Positions 17,615 to 27,904 are shown, numbered from the stretch's first letter. The stretch: DNA of 64,000 nucleotides from Chitinophagales bacterium (GCA_017303395.1 JAFLBN010000008.1:1-64000); one strand, 5' to 3'. Notes: a model not told the origin generated them from the sequence alone. Numbers and translations are program-made.

Positions 17615-17645
17615 TTGTCGTTGGCTGGTAAGAAAGCTATCTTTG
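17615..17645 (+). promoter_or_regulatory. Promoter of the second GT-C-like gene
   Basis: A TTG at 17615-17617 and a perfect TATCTTTG at 17638-17645 are 20 bases apart. The second paralogue therefore seems to have its own promoter instead of relying on the first gene. Confidence 0.65.
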
Positions 17646-17665
17646 AATTCTGCGAATAACGATTG

Positions 17666-19123
17666 ATGCATTCAATAAAGAGATACAAAGACAATACTAT
17701 TTGGTTGATTATAGCGTTGTGCTTAGTGTCTCGCATTCCGCTGCTGACGTCCCCGAATATGTTGCTGGATGGGGACGAGAGTGTTGTAGGTCTGATGGCG
17801 AAGCATTTGTATGACAGGCAAGAGCTTTCTTTGTATTTCTACGGGCAGCGTTATGGTTTTTCGTTGATAGAGGAATTATGTATTCTGCCGTTCTATGCTG
17901 CGATGGGTATGACGGGGCTTGCCGTAAAACTGGCAATGCTCAGCCTCTGGACAATCGGGGTTGTATTTGCCTATAAAACGCTCTTAAAGCTCAGCAAAGC
18001 AGGTGGTGTTCTGCCATTACTACTCACGATATTGCTGATAGTTTGCCCTGCATGGACGGAATGGTCTATGAAGGCAAGGGGTGGTTACCTTACTGCATTT
18101 ACACTGTCTGCAATATTGGTTTACCTACTATTTGATGAAGAAAGAAAACTAAAACCAGCTACCTATATGTTGGTGGGCTTGCTGATGGTAGTGCTGTATG
18201 AAAGTATGCCACTGTGGGTGCCATTGCCTGCTATGCTGCTGCTATACAGGTTGATAAAGGATTTTTCTATTGCAAAGTTGTTGAGTGTAATTGTGACTAT
18301 AGCATTGCCGTTGGTGCTGTTAGGCATACACAAGCAGTCGCTATACGAATTTCATAAACCAGACCCGACCCTGTCAATGGCAGACTGGTGGCATAATATA
18401 ACAAGGATACCTTCTTTCCTGTATGTATCGTTGCATGGTTTTCATAGCTACTATACCGAACTACAACCTACATGGTTTCAAAAGATTTTTGCAGCAGGCT
18501 TTGTGCTGTTGATGCTGATAACTATCATATTGGCAATTGTGAAAATGGTAAAGGGAAGATTTAAAGATGTTGGTGTCATCATACTTACTGCGTCCATATT
18601 CATTTCATTGTTTGTTACCATCATAACGCCTTTTCCTAATTACAGGTTTATGCTGCCTGTAACGGTAGAAGTATTGCTGCTGATGCAGATGGTATGGGGT
18701 AGCAGAAAGCCCAAATTGATACCAATCTTATTGTTGATTCCTTTTGGTGTAGGTTCTTTATTTACGTTCAGACAATTGAAGTTTACGGCTTTGACAGAGA
18801 AAAATATCCTGCAGGCATCAGACTATCTGCAAAAACACCAAATAAAACATGTTTACAGCCTGCATATGTACCTGGCATGGCAGATGAATTTTTACTCTCA
18901 AGGCAAAGTGCTGTGCCGCGATGTAGCTCCTGTTGGGCGAATACCTGAGCTGTTTACCGAAATAGACAATGCGCTGAAAGCAAGGGAGCACACCGCCGTA
19001 ATAGGTGTAGATAATGATTTTGGCAGACTGTACATCACAAAGCCGGTAGTGATGGATGTGATATATATTAAAGAAAATGTACCCATCTCAGAGGTGCAGA
19101 AGGGCTTCGCAATAGCGCCCTGA
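17666..19123 (+). CDS. GT-C-like polytopic membrane protein, paralogue 2
   Basis: A 485-residue paralogue of the preceding gene. The N-terminal halves align without gaps: the SR-P-L-SP segment, then DGDE at residues 35-38, and FYGQRYGFSLIE match the first copy. About ten hydrophobic helices and a soluble C-terminal region follow. I start at the ATG 17666; a TTG codon immediately before it is in frame. The tandem pair probably arose by duplication and has diverged considerably in the second half. Function as a lipid-linked-sugar glycosyltransferase is inferred from topology only. Confidence 0.7.
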   Translation: MHSIKRYKDNTIWLIIALCLVSRIPLLTSPNMLLDGDESVVGLMAKHLYDRQELSLYFYGQRYGFSLIEELCILPFYAAMGMTGLAVKLAMLSLWTIGVVFAYKTLLKLSKAGGVLPLLLTILLIVCPAWTEWSMKARGGYLTAFTLSAILVYLLFDEERKLKPATYMLVGLLMVVLYESMPLWVPLPAMLLLYRLIKDFSIAKLLSVIVTIALPLVLLGIHKQSLYEFHKPDPTLSMADWWHNITRIPSFLYVSLHGFHSYYTELQPTWFQKIFAAGFVLLMLITIILAIVKMVKGRFKDVGVIILTASIFISLFVTIITPFPNYRFMLPVTVEVLLLMQMVWGSRKPKLIPILLLIPFGVGSLFTFRQLKFTALTEKNILQASDYLQKHQIKHVYSLHMYLAWQMNFYSQGKVLCRDVAPVGRIPELFTEIDNALKAREHTAVIGVDNDFGRLYITKPVVMDVIYIKENVPISEVQKGFAIAP

Positions 19124-19217
19124 CAGAGGCAACATTAGCCATATTGTTAAGATTTACCGAAGTCATCAGCGATGCCGTGTTTTTTGGTTAAATTGTGTAT
19201 CTAAATAAGCACGGAAT

Positions 19218-21620
19218 ATGAACAGGGCTATTCGTAAGGTAGCGGTAGTAGGTAGTGGTGTTATGGGCAGCCGCATTGCCTGCCATTTTGCAGGTATAGG
19301 TGTGCAGGTGTTGTTGCTGGATATTGTACCGTTTGAACTGAATGCAGCAGAACAGGCAAAAGGATTAACACTGGAGAGTAAACAGGTGCGTAACCGCATT
19401 GTAAACGATGCACTGCAAGCTACGCTGAAGGGCAAGCCAAGTGCTGTGTACACAAAAGAGGTAGCCAATAATATACAGATAGGCAATCTGGATGACGACA
19501 TCAGCAAACTGGCTGATTGCGATTGGATAATAGAGGCTGTTATAGAACGGCTGGACATCAAGCAAAAAGTATTTGAAAAAATAGAACAGCACCGCAAACA
19601 GGGTACACTCATTACCACCAATACATCGGGCATACCGATACACATGATGAGTGAGGGCAGGAGCGAGGATTTCCGTAAGCACTTTTGCGGTACACACTTC
19701 TTCAACCCACCACGCTACTTGCGTCTGCTGGAAATAATACCTGCACCTGATACCAAACAGGCTGTGATAGACTTCCTGATGTTGTATGGAGATAAACATC
19801 TGGGCAAAACCACTGTGTTGTGTAAAGACACACCTGCATTCATTGCCAACCGTGTAGGTGTGTTCGGCTTCATGGCGGTGTTCCATGCTATGCAGCAGTT
19901 GGATATGACGGTGGATGAAATTGATACACTGACAGGCCCTGTAATGGGAAGGCCAAAATCTGCCACCTTCCGTACGGGCGATGTGGTAGGGCTAGATACA
20001 TTGGTTCATGTGGCTAAAGCATTGCCGCAGAATGTGCCGAATGATGAAGCTAAAGACATATTCATACTGCCTGCTTTTCTCGAAAAAATGGTAGAGAACA
20101 AGTGGCTGGGCGATAAAACAGGACAAGGCTTTTATAAGAAAGTAAAAGGTGAAGGAGGCAAATCGGATATACAGACATTGAACCTGAAAACAATGGAGTA
20201 TGGTCCGAAAGTGAAAACGAAATTCGCTACACTGGAAGTAGCCAAGCCGATAGATGACCTTGCACAAAGATTGAAAGCACTGTATGCAGGACAAGATAAA
20301 GCAGGCGAGTTTTACAGGCTATTCCACCATATGCTTTTTGCATACGCAAGCAATCGTATTCCTGAAATAGCAGACGAACTATACAAAATAGACGATGCCC
20401 TGAAAGCAGGCTTTGGTTGGGAGATAGGCGCATTTGAAAGTTGGGACGTATTGGGTGTAGCAAAAGTTGCAGAACAAATGAAGGCGGCTGGCATACAACC
20501 TGCTGCGTGGGTAAATGATATGCTGGCTGCAGGCAATACCACATTCTACAAAACAGAAAACGGACAGCGTAAGTATTACGATGTAGCTACAAAGGCATAT
20601 AAAACAATACCGGGAGAAGGTACGTTCATACTCTTAGAGCATCTGGATGAAAAAGTTGTGTGGAAGAACAGTGCCTGCAAACTTTATGACATTGGCGATG
20701 GTGTAGTGGCATTGAGGTGGAATACCAAGATGAACAGCATAGGTGGCGAGGTGCTTGATGCAGTGCAGAAATCCGTAGCTATTGCTGAAGAAAAATTTAA
20801 TGGACTTGTAATTGCAAACGGTGGTGCCAACTTCAGTGCTGGTGCCAATGTTGGTTTGATATTCATGTTTGCTGCAGAGCAGGAATATGATGAGTTGGAT
20901 ATGGCAGTGCGCCAGTTCCAGAACACAACCATGCGCCTGCGCTATAGTAGTGTGCCTGTAGTAGTTGCTCCACATGGGATGACACTGGGTGGCGGCTGTG
21001 AAATGTGCCTGCATGCAGATGCAGTACAGGCTGCTGCGGAAAGCTATATAGGCCTTGTAGAACTTGGTGTGGGTCTGATACCCGGTGGCGGTGGTACCAA
21101 AGAAATGGTAGTACGTGCCAGCGACAGAAATATCAAAGAAGATATTGAACTGAACTATCTGCAACAGTTGTTCATCAATATCGGTACTGCAAAAGTATCT
21201 ACATCGGCACACGAGGCTTACGAGCTTTCTATCCTGCGCAAGGGAACGGATGCTATATCCATTAACCCCGACAGGCGTATTGCAGATGCTAAATGCAAAG
21301 TATTGTTGCTGCACGAACAAGGCTATACACAACCTGTAATGCGCAAAGACATAAAAGTGCAAGGCCGAAGCGGACTCGGTCCGTTAATGGCAGGTATACA
21401 TGGTATGTGGAGGGGTAACTATATCAGCGATTACGATAAATTCATTGCGGAAAAGTTGGCGCATGTAATGTGTGGCGGCGACCTGAGTGCACCTACTATG
21501 GTGAGTGAACAATATCTGCTGGATCTGGAACGTGAAGCATTCCTGAGCCTGTGCGGACAACGCAAAACACTGGAACGCCTGCAAAGCATTTTGCAAACAG
21601 GCAAGCCACTAAGAAACTAA
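19218..21620 (+). CDS. fadN: 3-hydroxyacyl-CoA dehydrogenase/enoyl-CoA hydratase (FadN-type)
   Basis: An 800-residue bifunctional beta-oxidation protein. The dehydrogenase comes first, with the NAD-binding motif GSGVMGSRIA at about residues 12-21. An enoyl-CoA hydratase/isomerase domain occupies the second part (about 490-720), with the oxyanion-hole region in GGANFSAGANV. This domain order and length match FadN/YusL proteins, not FadB, where the order is reversed. It would hydrate enoyl-CoA and oxidise 3-hydroxyacyl-CoA. No thiolase or acyl-CoA dehydrogenase gene lies nearby, so the rest of the pathway is elsewhere. The next gene starts 12 bases after the stop. Confidence 0.93.
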   Translation: MNRAIRKVAVVGSGVMGSRIACHFAGIGVQVLLLDIVPFELNAAEQAKGLTLESKQVRNRIVNDALQATLKGKPSAVYTKEVANNIQIGNLDDDISKLADCDWIIEAVIERLDIKQKVFEKIEQHRKQGTLITTNTSGIPIHMMSEGRSEDFRKHFCGTHFFNPPRYLRLLEIIPAPDTKQAVIDFLMLYGDKHLGKTTVLCKDTPAFIANRVGVFGFMAVFHAMQQLDMTVDEIDTLTGPVMGRPKSATFRTGDVVGLDTLVHVAKALPQNVPNDEAKDIFILPAFLEKMVENKWLGDKTGQGFYKKVKGEGGKSDIQTLNLKTMEYGPKVKTKFATLEVAKPIDDLAQRLKALYAGQDKAGEFYRLFHHMLFAYASNRIPEIADELYKIDDALKAGFGWEIGAFESWDVLGVAKVAEQMKAAGIQPAAWVNDMLAAGNTTFYKTENGQRKYYDVATKAYKTIPGEGTFILLEHLDEKVVWKNSACKLYDIGDGVVALRWNTKMNSIGGEVLDAVQKSVAIAEEKFNGLVIANGGANFSAGANVGLIFMFAAEQEYDELDMAVRQFQNTTMRLRYSSVPVVVAPHGMTLGGGCEMCLHADAVQAAAESYIGLVELGVGLIPGGGGTKEMVVRASDRNIKEDIELNYLQQLFINIGTAKVSTSAHEAYELSILRKGTDAISINPDRRIADAKCKVLLLHEQGYTQPVMRKDIKVQGRSGLGPLMAGIHGMWRGNYISDYDKFIAEKLAHVMCGGDLSAPTMVSEQYLLDLEREAFLSLCGQRKTLERLQSILQTGKPLRN

Positions 21621-21632
21621 ACCGACATAAAA

Positions 21633-22418
21633 TTGAGAGCAATCATCCTATATATCGCACTACTGATGGCAGGCCCTTTGTATGCACAAAATGCAGAAAA
21701 GGAACTGAATGCGCATCTGCAGCATATACAATACTGGCGGTACGAATATTCGGCAGAAGACACGAGTTTTCCGGGAGAGGTAAATCAGGACGACTCTGTG
21801 AAAAATGCCAACAGGCAATTGCTTCAATATTTACTGAGCGAAGGGAAGCGTAAAACAGAATTGCTGAAAGCGGATATAAAGCTGCCGGAAAACAGTGATT
21901 TGAAATATGTAACGTCTGAAGATAAAAAGCTGCGCATCTATTGCTGGGATATACAGGCAGGCTTATCAACACACTACTACAACGCGGTAGCTGTTTATGA
22001 AACCAACGGTGCATTGCAAACAACAGTTATGAATGAAGTGCCTGAAACTATAGTAGAATCTACACCTACAGGCTATATGTATACTTCTGTTGAAGTGGTA
22101 GCGGGTAATGGCGGGGCAAAATATTATTTGCCATTCTTTACCGCACAAAGTGTGGAGCAAGGAGTTACAAAAGGTGTGCAGGCGCTTAGTATAAAAGATG
22201 TTTTGAAAGATGCCTTGGTGTTTGGTGGTTCTGCCATTGTCAAATATTCTTACGACCATGCATCCAACTACGACTTTAAAAAAATGAAAGAGCGCTACAC
22301 CATACATCTTGAAAAAGGAAAGCTGCTGGTGCCTGTTGTTGAAAGTAAAAATGTAACGGGTAAATGGCTGGTGTACGTGTGGAATGGTGAACAGTTTAAC
22401 AAGGACAAGAGCGAGTAA
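21633..22418 (+). CDS. Secreted protein of unknown function
   Basis: A 261-residue protein that I do not recognise. It begins with TTG at 21633 and has a clear signal peptide (about 1-18, ending PLYAQ). The remainder is soluble, with mixed alpha/beta character and no Cys clusters or obvious catalytic motif. It is packed 12 bases after fadN and 7 bases before a TPR protein, followed by comEC, so the four genes may be one transcript. Periplasmic or outer-membrane-associated location is inferred from the signal peptide. Confidence 0.7.
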   Translation: MRAIILYIALLMAGPLYAQNAEKELNAHLQHIQYWRYEYSAEDTSFPGEVNQDDSVKNANRQLLQYLLSEGKRKTELLKADIKLPENSDLKYVTSEDKKLRIYCWDIQAGLSTHYYNAVAVYETNGALQTTVMNEVPETIVESTPTGYMYTSVEVVAGNGGAKYYLPFFTAQSVEQGVTKGVQALSIKDVLKDALVFGGSAIVKYSYDHASNYDFKKMKERYTIHLEKGKLLVPVVESKNVTGKWLVYVWNGEQFNKDKSE

Positions 22419-22425
22419 TAAGAGA

Positions 22426-24243
22426 ATGGCTAAAAGAATAGTTTCGGTAATAGTATTGTTGTTGATGGTTAATGTGCTTTTTGCACAGTCAGACCCTTTA
22501 GCGCAGGCGCGTGCATTTTCCGAAAAGAAAGAGTACGATAAAGCTGCAGAGGCATACAAGAAAATGTATGAGCAAAACCCTGCAGATAATGACGTATATA
22601 CCGAGTATCTGGAATTGCTGCTGCAAACCAAAAACTATAAAGAGGCCGAAAAGATTGTAGATATACAAAAGCAAGGCAAGCCCAACTGGCCAATGCCATT
22701 TGTAGATGCAGGTAGGGTGTTGCAGGCGGCAGGTAAAGACAAGAAAGCAACAGAGCAATATGATGAGGCAATAGCAAGATTGAATGGTGATGACAACTGG
22801 ACAAGGCAGGTGGCTAATAAGTTTGTAGCAATGGGCAACGACGACTACGCCATTAAAGCATATGAGCGTGTCAGGGAGCAGTTTCAGGTGAAGTATATGT
22901 ATACAGGCCCGCTTTCGAGGCTGTATGCTAAAAAAGGAGAGACAGAGAAAGCTATTGCTGTAATGCTGGATGGTGGGCAGGCATTTATGATGAATGGTGC
23001 GGAAGATACAAAAGCAGGGCTGCTGGAGGTATTGGGCAATGACCCGAAGAAACTACAGGCAGGGCAGAAAGCACTCATCAAAAAGATAAACGAACAACCG
23101 GATAATCCTTTCTTCACAGATTTACTCACTTGGCTCTATACGCAGAAAGACGACTGGGACGGAGCACTGATGCAGGTTGTGGCACTGGATACGAGGCTGA
23201 AAGAACAAGGTGGAAGAATGCTTGGTTTTGCGCGCTATGCAGTAAAAGAAGAGAAGTATGATATAGCTGTAAAAGCATATGACGAGATTGTAAGCCTCGG
23301 TAATGATATTCCCTACTACACTATTGCAGCAAGCGAAAGGCTTACAGCACAATTTGCTGCACTGCAAAAGAATGTGAATTTTACACAACAGGATGTGGAT
23401 GCACTGCTGAAGCAATATGACGCCTTCTTTACAGTGTCGCCACAGTTTTATGCAAACGATTTAGTTTGCGATTATGCTAAACTACAGGCGCAGTTCAACA
23501 ACAATCCTAAAGCAGGTATTGCAATCCTGAAAAAAGCACTGGAGCAACCTGGGCTTACTAAAATGCTGAACGGACAATGCAAGCTGCAATTGGGCGACTA
23601 TATGATACTGGATGGCGATGTTTGGGAGTCTTCATTGTTGTACAGTCAGGTAGATAAGGCATTCAGAGAAGATGTGTTGGGTGAAGAGGCACGCTTCAGA
23701 AATGCAAAGCTGGCGTATTATCGTGGCGATTTTGACTGGGCACAAGGCCAGCTGACAGTGCTGAAAGCATCAACTGCTGAACTGATAGCGAATGATGCGC
23801 TGTATCTCTCTATACTGATAACAGAAAATATAACTGAGGATAGCAACGTTACACCACTGAAAAGATTTGCATATGCAGATCTGCTGTTGTTTCAGAACAA
23901 AGACAAGGAAGCAGATGCCTTGCTGGATAGCATTGTAACCAACTATCCGCAGCACCCTTTGTATGATGATATACTGCTGCAAAAAGCAAAGCTTGCACAA
24001 AAGCATCGTGAATACGAAAAAGCGATTGAATATTTGGTGACGATACATGCAAAGCATGGTAAAGATGTGCTGGGCGATGATGCGGTGTTCAGGATGGCGG
24101 ATATCTATGAGCGTTACATGAACAAACCGGAAGATGCTAAGAAGTATTACGAAATGCTGATAATGGAATATGGTGGTAGTACTTTTGTGCAGATAGCGCG
24201 CAACAGGTTGACCGCATTGCAGGCAGGTGTAGCAGTTCCCTAA
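22426..24243 (+). CDS. Secreted tetratricopeptide-repeat protein
   Basis: About 605 residues. The ATG at 22426 gives a clean signal peptide (ending VLFAQ); an in-frame ATG upstream at 22384 would add a charged extension and is rejected. The mature protein is built almost entirely of helical TPR-like repeats, for example around DYAIKAYERVREQF, KYDIAVKAYDEI and EYEKAIEYLVTI. It would act as a protein-interaction scaffold in the periplasm. It lies 6 bases before comEC, but no functional link is evident from the sequence. Confidence 0.82.
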   Translation: MAKRIVSVIVLLLMVNVLFAQSDPLAQARAFSEKKEYDKAAEAYKKMYEQNPADNDVYTEYLELLLQTKNYKEAEKIVDIQKQGKPNWPMPFVDAGRVLQAAGKDKKATEQYDEAIARLNGDDNWTRQVANKFVAMGNDDYAIKAYERVREQFQVKYMYTGPLSRLYAKKGETEKAIAVMLDGGQAFMMNGAEDTKAGLLEVLGNDPKKLQAGQKALIKKINEQPDNPFFTDLLTWLYTQKDDWDGALMQVVALDTRLKEQGGRMLGFARYAVKEEKYDIAVKAYDEIVSLGNDIPYYTIAASERLTAQFAALQKNVNFTQQDVDALLKQYDAFFTVSPQFYANDLVCDYAKLQAQFNNNPKAGIAILKKALEQPGLTKMLNGQCKLQLGDYMILDGDVWESSLLYSQVDKAFREDVLGEEARFRNAKLAYYRGDFDWAQGQLTVLKASTAELIANDALYLSILITENITEDSNVTPLKRFAYADLLLFQNKDKEADALLDSIVTNYPQHPLYDDILLQKAKLAQKHREYEKAIEYLVTIHAKHGKDVLGDDAVFRMADIYERYMNKPEDAKKYYEMLIMEYGGSTFVQIARNRLTALQAGVAVP

Positions 24244-24249
24244 TACAAT

Positions 24250-26310
24250 ATGAAGAAGTGGCCCACACATGAAGCGTACATCTGGGAGCGTGTTCCGTTC
24301 CTGCGTTTGTTGTTGCCATTGGTTGCAGGTATTCTGGCTTACAGATATTTTTCCGTTTTTGATTTAAGCGTAGTACTTGCTGTTGTATTTATCAGCACTT
24401 TACTGTTTGGAATCTTTGCGTTTACAAAATCAACTAAGCAGCCGGTGCAATACCTGCGTTTTGCTTCACTGCATATTGCATTGATAGCTGCTGCGTGGAC
24501 GCTCTGTTATTTCAATGATATCAGGAACAACAAATACTGGTATGGCAATAAGAAAGCAGACGCTTTTACAGCAAGCGTTGTCAACACTCCTGCAGAGAAA
24601 GAAAAGACTTGGAAGCTGGAAGTAGAAATGTTGCGCGCGATACAAGGGGGCAAGGTAAAAGCATCTGAAGGAAAGGCTTTTGTATATGTGTTTAAAGATG
24701 AACATGCGCTAAATATTCATCAGGGGGATACCATAATGCTACCCGATAAATGGCAGCTGATAAAGCGTAGTGGCAATCCTTTTGAATTTGACTATGCGGC
24801 TTACTGCAACAGAAATAATATTTACCATCAACAATTTCTGGCAGCGAATGAAATAATACTATTTGCAAAAACAGTACCCGAGAATCTGCCTTTTATCCGG
24901 TGTTTGCACAACTGGTCTGTCGCTGCTATTGCCAAATATATTAAGGACGAGCAAGTGCTCGGTCTGATGCAGGCAATGTTGGTAGGTGAAGAAGCTAATA
25001 TGGATGCAGACCTGCGACAGGCATATTCAGAAACAGGCGTTATACATATTGTGGCTATTTCGGGGTCGCATATTTCATTCTTCTTTTTGCTCATTACTTT
25101 CCTGCTAGGTTGGATAAAACATAAGAAATGGCAATGGGTGAAATACATTGCTGCAATACCATTGGTCTGGGTATATGTGATGATGAGTGGAGCACCACCA
25201 AGTGCTGTGAGGGCTGCTTTGATGTTTTCTATACTGGGTATTGGCTTTGCTTTTGATAAGTCTTCCCATAGTCTTAATCATCTTTTGGCTACTGCATTTA
25301 TACTATTGTGTGCAGAGCCTATGTGGCTGTATGCTATAGGTTTTCAGTTGTCGTTTGTAGCCGTATTATCATTGATTCTGTTCTACAGGCCGATATATAA
25401 ATTGTATGTGCCTGTCAACGTAGTTTTGAGAACATTGTGGCAGGTTGTAGCAGCAAGTATTGCAGCAGAGTTGCTGGTAGCGCCATTGGTTGTTTACTAT
25501 TTCCATTTATTCCCGTTGCAGTTTATTGTAGCCAATGTGGTAGCTTATTTGTTTATGGGCTTTGCATTGATAGGGGGTGTACTATTAGTACTATTAAGTG
25601 CAATAACGCCTGTAGCTACGGTATTGGCAAACGCTATTGAGTGGATTGTTACAGTGTTCAATAATCTGGTGTACCGGTTGCAGCATGCCAATCCTCGAGC
25701 ATTCAATTTTTTGCAGATAGATGGGGCTGAGCTTCTGTTGTTGTATGTGGTTATTACAGGTGTTGGATATTACCTATTGCAGAAAAATAAACGAGGACTT
25801 TATGTTGGCTTAGTATCAATGGTGGTATTGCTCGCACTCTTCAATCTTGATGAATGGAAAGCATTGCACCAGCACAATCTTGTTGTTTACAATATCAATA
25901 AGATAAACCACATAGAACTGATAGATGGCAAAAAGCATTGGGTGATAAATACAGATACCATTATTGACGAACGCAAGAAAAACTATGTACTAAAACCTGC
26001 ACATTGCGGTTATGGTGTATGGAGTAGCAGGGGGTATAAAAACGACAGGCTATTTGTGGTAAGGGGTAAAAGAGCATTGGTATTGGATGCAATGGTCCTA
26101 GGCGATAGCAAGTTCCCGGTAGATTATGTCATTGTCAATTTTGCTGCACGCGCAGAAGATATAGCGCAGGTGCAGGCAATGTACAGCCCGGTGCAGATTG
26201 TATTGGGAAATAATATATCCCGCACCAAACAAGAGGCTATAGCAGCGGATGCCCGTACAAAGGGTATCAATATCTGGGCAGTTTCCCGAAACGGAGCATT
26301 TATATTATAA
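24250..26310 (+). CDS. comEC: ComEC/Rec2-family DNA uptake membrane protein
   Basis: A 686-residue polytopic protein of the ComEC family, the channel that carries single-stranded DNA across the inner membrane during natural transformation. The N-terminal DUF4131-like region (about 30-195) is followed by the competence core with GVIHIVAISGSHISFF and MSGAPPSAVRAALMF, both family signatures. The C-terminal region (about 535-686) has no visible HxHxDH metallo-beta-lactamase motif, so the nuclease-like domain of the Bacillus protein appears to be absent or degenerate. It lies directly upstream of purH, which has its own promoter. Confidence 0.9.
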   Translation: MKKWPTHEAYIWERVPFLRLLLPLVAGILAYRYFSVFDLSVVLAVVFISTLLFGIFAFTKSTKQPVQYLRFASLHIALIAAAWTLCYFNDIRNNKYWYGNKKADAFTASVVNTPAEKEKTWKLEVEMLRAIQGGKVKASEGKAFVYVFKDEHALNIHQGDTIMLPDKWQLIKRSGNPFEFDYAAYCNRNNIYHQQFLAANEIILFAKTVPENLPFIRCLHNWSVAAIAKYIKDEQVLGLMQAMLVGEEANMDADLRQAYSETGVIHIVAISGSHISFFFLLITFLLGWIKHKKWQWVKYIAAIPLVWVYVMMSGAPPSAVRAALMFSILGIGFAFDKSSHSLNHLLATAFILLCAEPMWLYAIGFQLSFVAVLSLILFYRPIYKLYVPVNVVLRTLWQVVAASIAAELLVAPLVVYYFHLFPLQFIVANVVAYLFMGFALIGGVLLVLLSAITPVATVLANAIEWIVTVFNNLVYRLQHANPRAFNFLQIDGAELLLLYVVITGVGYYLLQKNKRGLYVGLVSMVVLLALFNLDEWKALHQHNLVVYNINKINHIELIDGKKHWVINTDTIIDERKKNYVLKPAHCGYGVWSSRGYKNDRLFVVRGKRALVLDAMVLGDSKFPVDYVIVNFAARAEDIAQVQAMYSPVQIVLGNNISRTKQEAIAADARTKGINIWAVSRNGAFIL

Positions 26311-26329
26311 GTTTACGCCCTGTTTTGCC

Positions 26330-26337
26330 TATCTTTG
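26330..26337 (+). promoter_or_regulatory. Promoter box of purH
   Basis: TATCTTTG matches the -7 consensus and lies 34 bases before the ATG at 26372. A purine-responsive element is not recognised. Confidence 0.55.
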
Positions 26338-26371
26338 CGGCTCATTTTCGTACCTGTTAAAAGTTTTTTGC

Positions 26372-27886
26372 ATGAATCGCAGCATCAAATCGGCACTAAT
26401 ATCTGTTTTTTACAAAGATGGTCTGGAACCAATTGTTCGTAAACTGAATGAACTGGGTGTTACTATCTATTCTACAGGTGGTACCCAAACATTTGTTGAA
26501 AACCTTGGTATTCCTTGTGTTCCGGTTGAAGATGTAACAAGCTATCCATCGATATTAGGTGGTCGTGTTAAAACACTGCACCCGAAAGTATTTGGTGGTA
26601 TCCTTGCCCGCCGCGATTTTGAAGATGATCAGAAACACGTACAGGAATTCGAAATTCCTTTGCTGGACCTGGTGATTGTAGACCTGTATCCGTTTGAGGA
26701 AACAGTAAAAAGCACCACCGACGAAAAAGCAATCATCGAAAAAATAGACATAGGTGGTGTATCGCTGATACGCGCTGCTGCTAAGAATCATAAAGATGTG
26801 TGCATCGTGGCTTCTCGCAACCAATATGGCGAACTGCTGGAATTGCTGAACACTAAAAATGGTGAAACAGCACTGGAAGACCGCAGGAAGATGGCTGCTG
26901 CCGCATTTGTAGAATGTGCGCATTATGATGTTGCCATTGCAGACTATTTTGTAAAAGGTACAGACGCTGCAGAATTCCAACTGGCGGTAGCTAATAAACA
27001 ACCATTGCGCTATGGCGAAAACCCGCATCAAGCTGCTGCTTTCTATGGTGATATTGATGCGCTGTTTACAAAACTGAACGGTAAAGAACTTTCTTATAAC
27101 AATCTGGTAGACGTAGATGCTGCTTGTCAAATTATGTCTGAATTCTCAAATCCTGCTTTTGCTATCATCAAACACACAAATGTATGTGGTGTTGCAGAAC
27201 GCAGCGATGTAGTAACTGCTTGGGAAGCTGCATTGGCAGGTGATCCTGAAAGCGCATTTGGTGGTGTACTGGTTACAAACCAACCAATCAACATGGCTGT
27301 AGCGCAGAAAATAAACGAACTGTTTTTTGAAGTGCTGATTACTCCTTCTTTTGATGAAGATGCATTGACACTGCTGAAGAGCAAGAAAAACCGCATTCTG
27401 CTACAACAGAAAGGAAACTTCTACCCTGAAAAAGAATACAAACGCATACTGAACGGTGTACTGGTACAAGCAGCTGACAAAACAAACTTTGCAGACTGGA
27501 CAGAAGCAGGCGCTCGTAATACTACAGACGCTGAAAGGGCTGATCTGGCATTTGCGAACATCATCTGCAAGCACCTGAAATCTAATGCTATTGCATTGGT
27601 AAAAGACAAGCAACTGGTAGGTAAGGGCTGCGGACAAACAAGCCGTATAGATGCACTGCGTCAATCACTGGAAAAAGCCAAGCAATTCGGCTTCGACCTG
27701 AATGGTGCAGTACTGGCTTCGGATGCATTCTTCCCGTTTGATGACTGTGCACGCATGGCACATCAGGCAGGTATTATGGCACTGATACAGCCCGGTGGTT
27801 CTGTTCGCGATAATGATACCATCCAGTATTGTAAAGACAATAATATGGCGCTGGTAATGACAGGCGTTCGTCACTTTAAACACTAA
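26372..27886 (+). CDS. purH: Bifunctional AICAR transformylase/IMP cyclohydrolase
   Basis: About 504 residues. It performs the last two steps of de novo purine synthesis, formylation of AICAR and ring closure to IMP. The N-terminal MGS-like cyclohydrolase domain shows VTIYSTGGTQTFVE and SYPSILGGRVKTLHPKVFGGIL. The transformylase part has LRYGENPHQAA, AIIKHTNVCGVA and the C-terminal QPGGSVRDND. I use the ATG at 26372: the frame extends 41 codons further up, but that extension overlaps comEC and would include the promoter box. Confidence 0.97.
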   Translation: MNRSIKSALISVFYKDGLEPIVRKLNELGVTIYSTGGTQTFVENLGIPCVPVEDVTSYPSILGGRVKTLHPKVFGGILARRDFEDDQKHVQEFEIPLLDLVIVDLYPFEETVKSTTDEKAIIEKIDIGGVSLIRAAAKNHKDVCIVASRNQYGELLELLNTKNGETALEDRRKMAAAAFVECAHYDVAIADYFVKGTDAAEFQLAVANKQPLRYGENPHQAAAFYGDIDALFTKLNGKELSYNNLVDVDAACQIMSEFSNPAFAIIKHTNVCGVAERSDVVTAWEAALAGDPESAFGGVLVTNQPINMAVAQKINELFFEVLITPSFDEDALTLLKSKKNRILLQQKGNFYPEKEYKRILNGVLVQAADKTNFADWTEAGARNTTDAERADLAFANIICKHLKSNAIALVKDKQLVGKGCGQTSRIDALRQSLEKAKQFGFDLNGAVLASDAFFPFDDCARMAHQAGIMALIQPGGSVRDNDTIQYCKDNNMALVMTGVRHFKH

Positions 27887-27904
27887 TTATTATATTCACA
27901 GTCT

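Noticed and set aside
26249-26371. In-frame extension of purH by 41 codons upstream
   Set aside because: It overlaps the end of comEC in another frame, contains the promoter box at 26330-26337, and the extension has no similarity to the well-known PurH N-terminus, which starts naturally at 26372.
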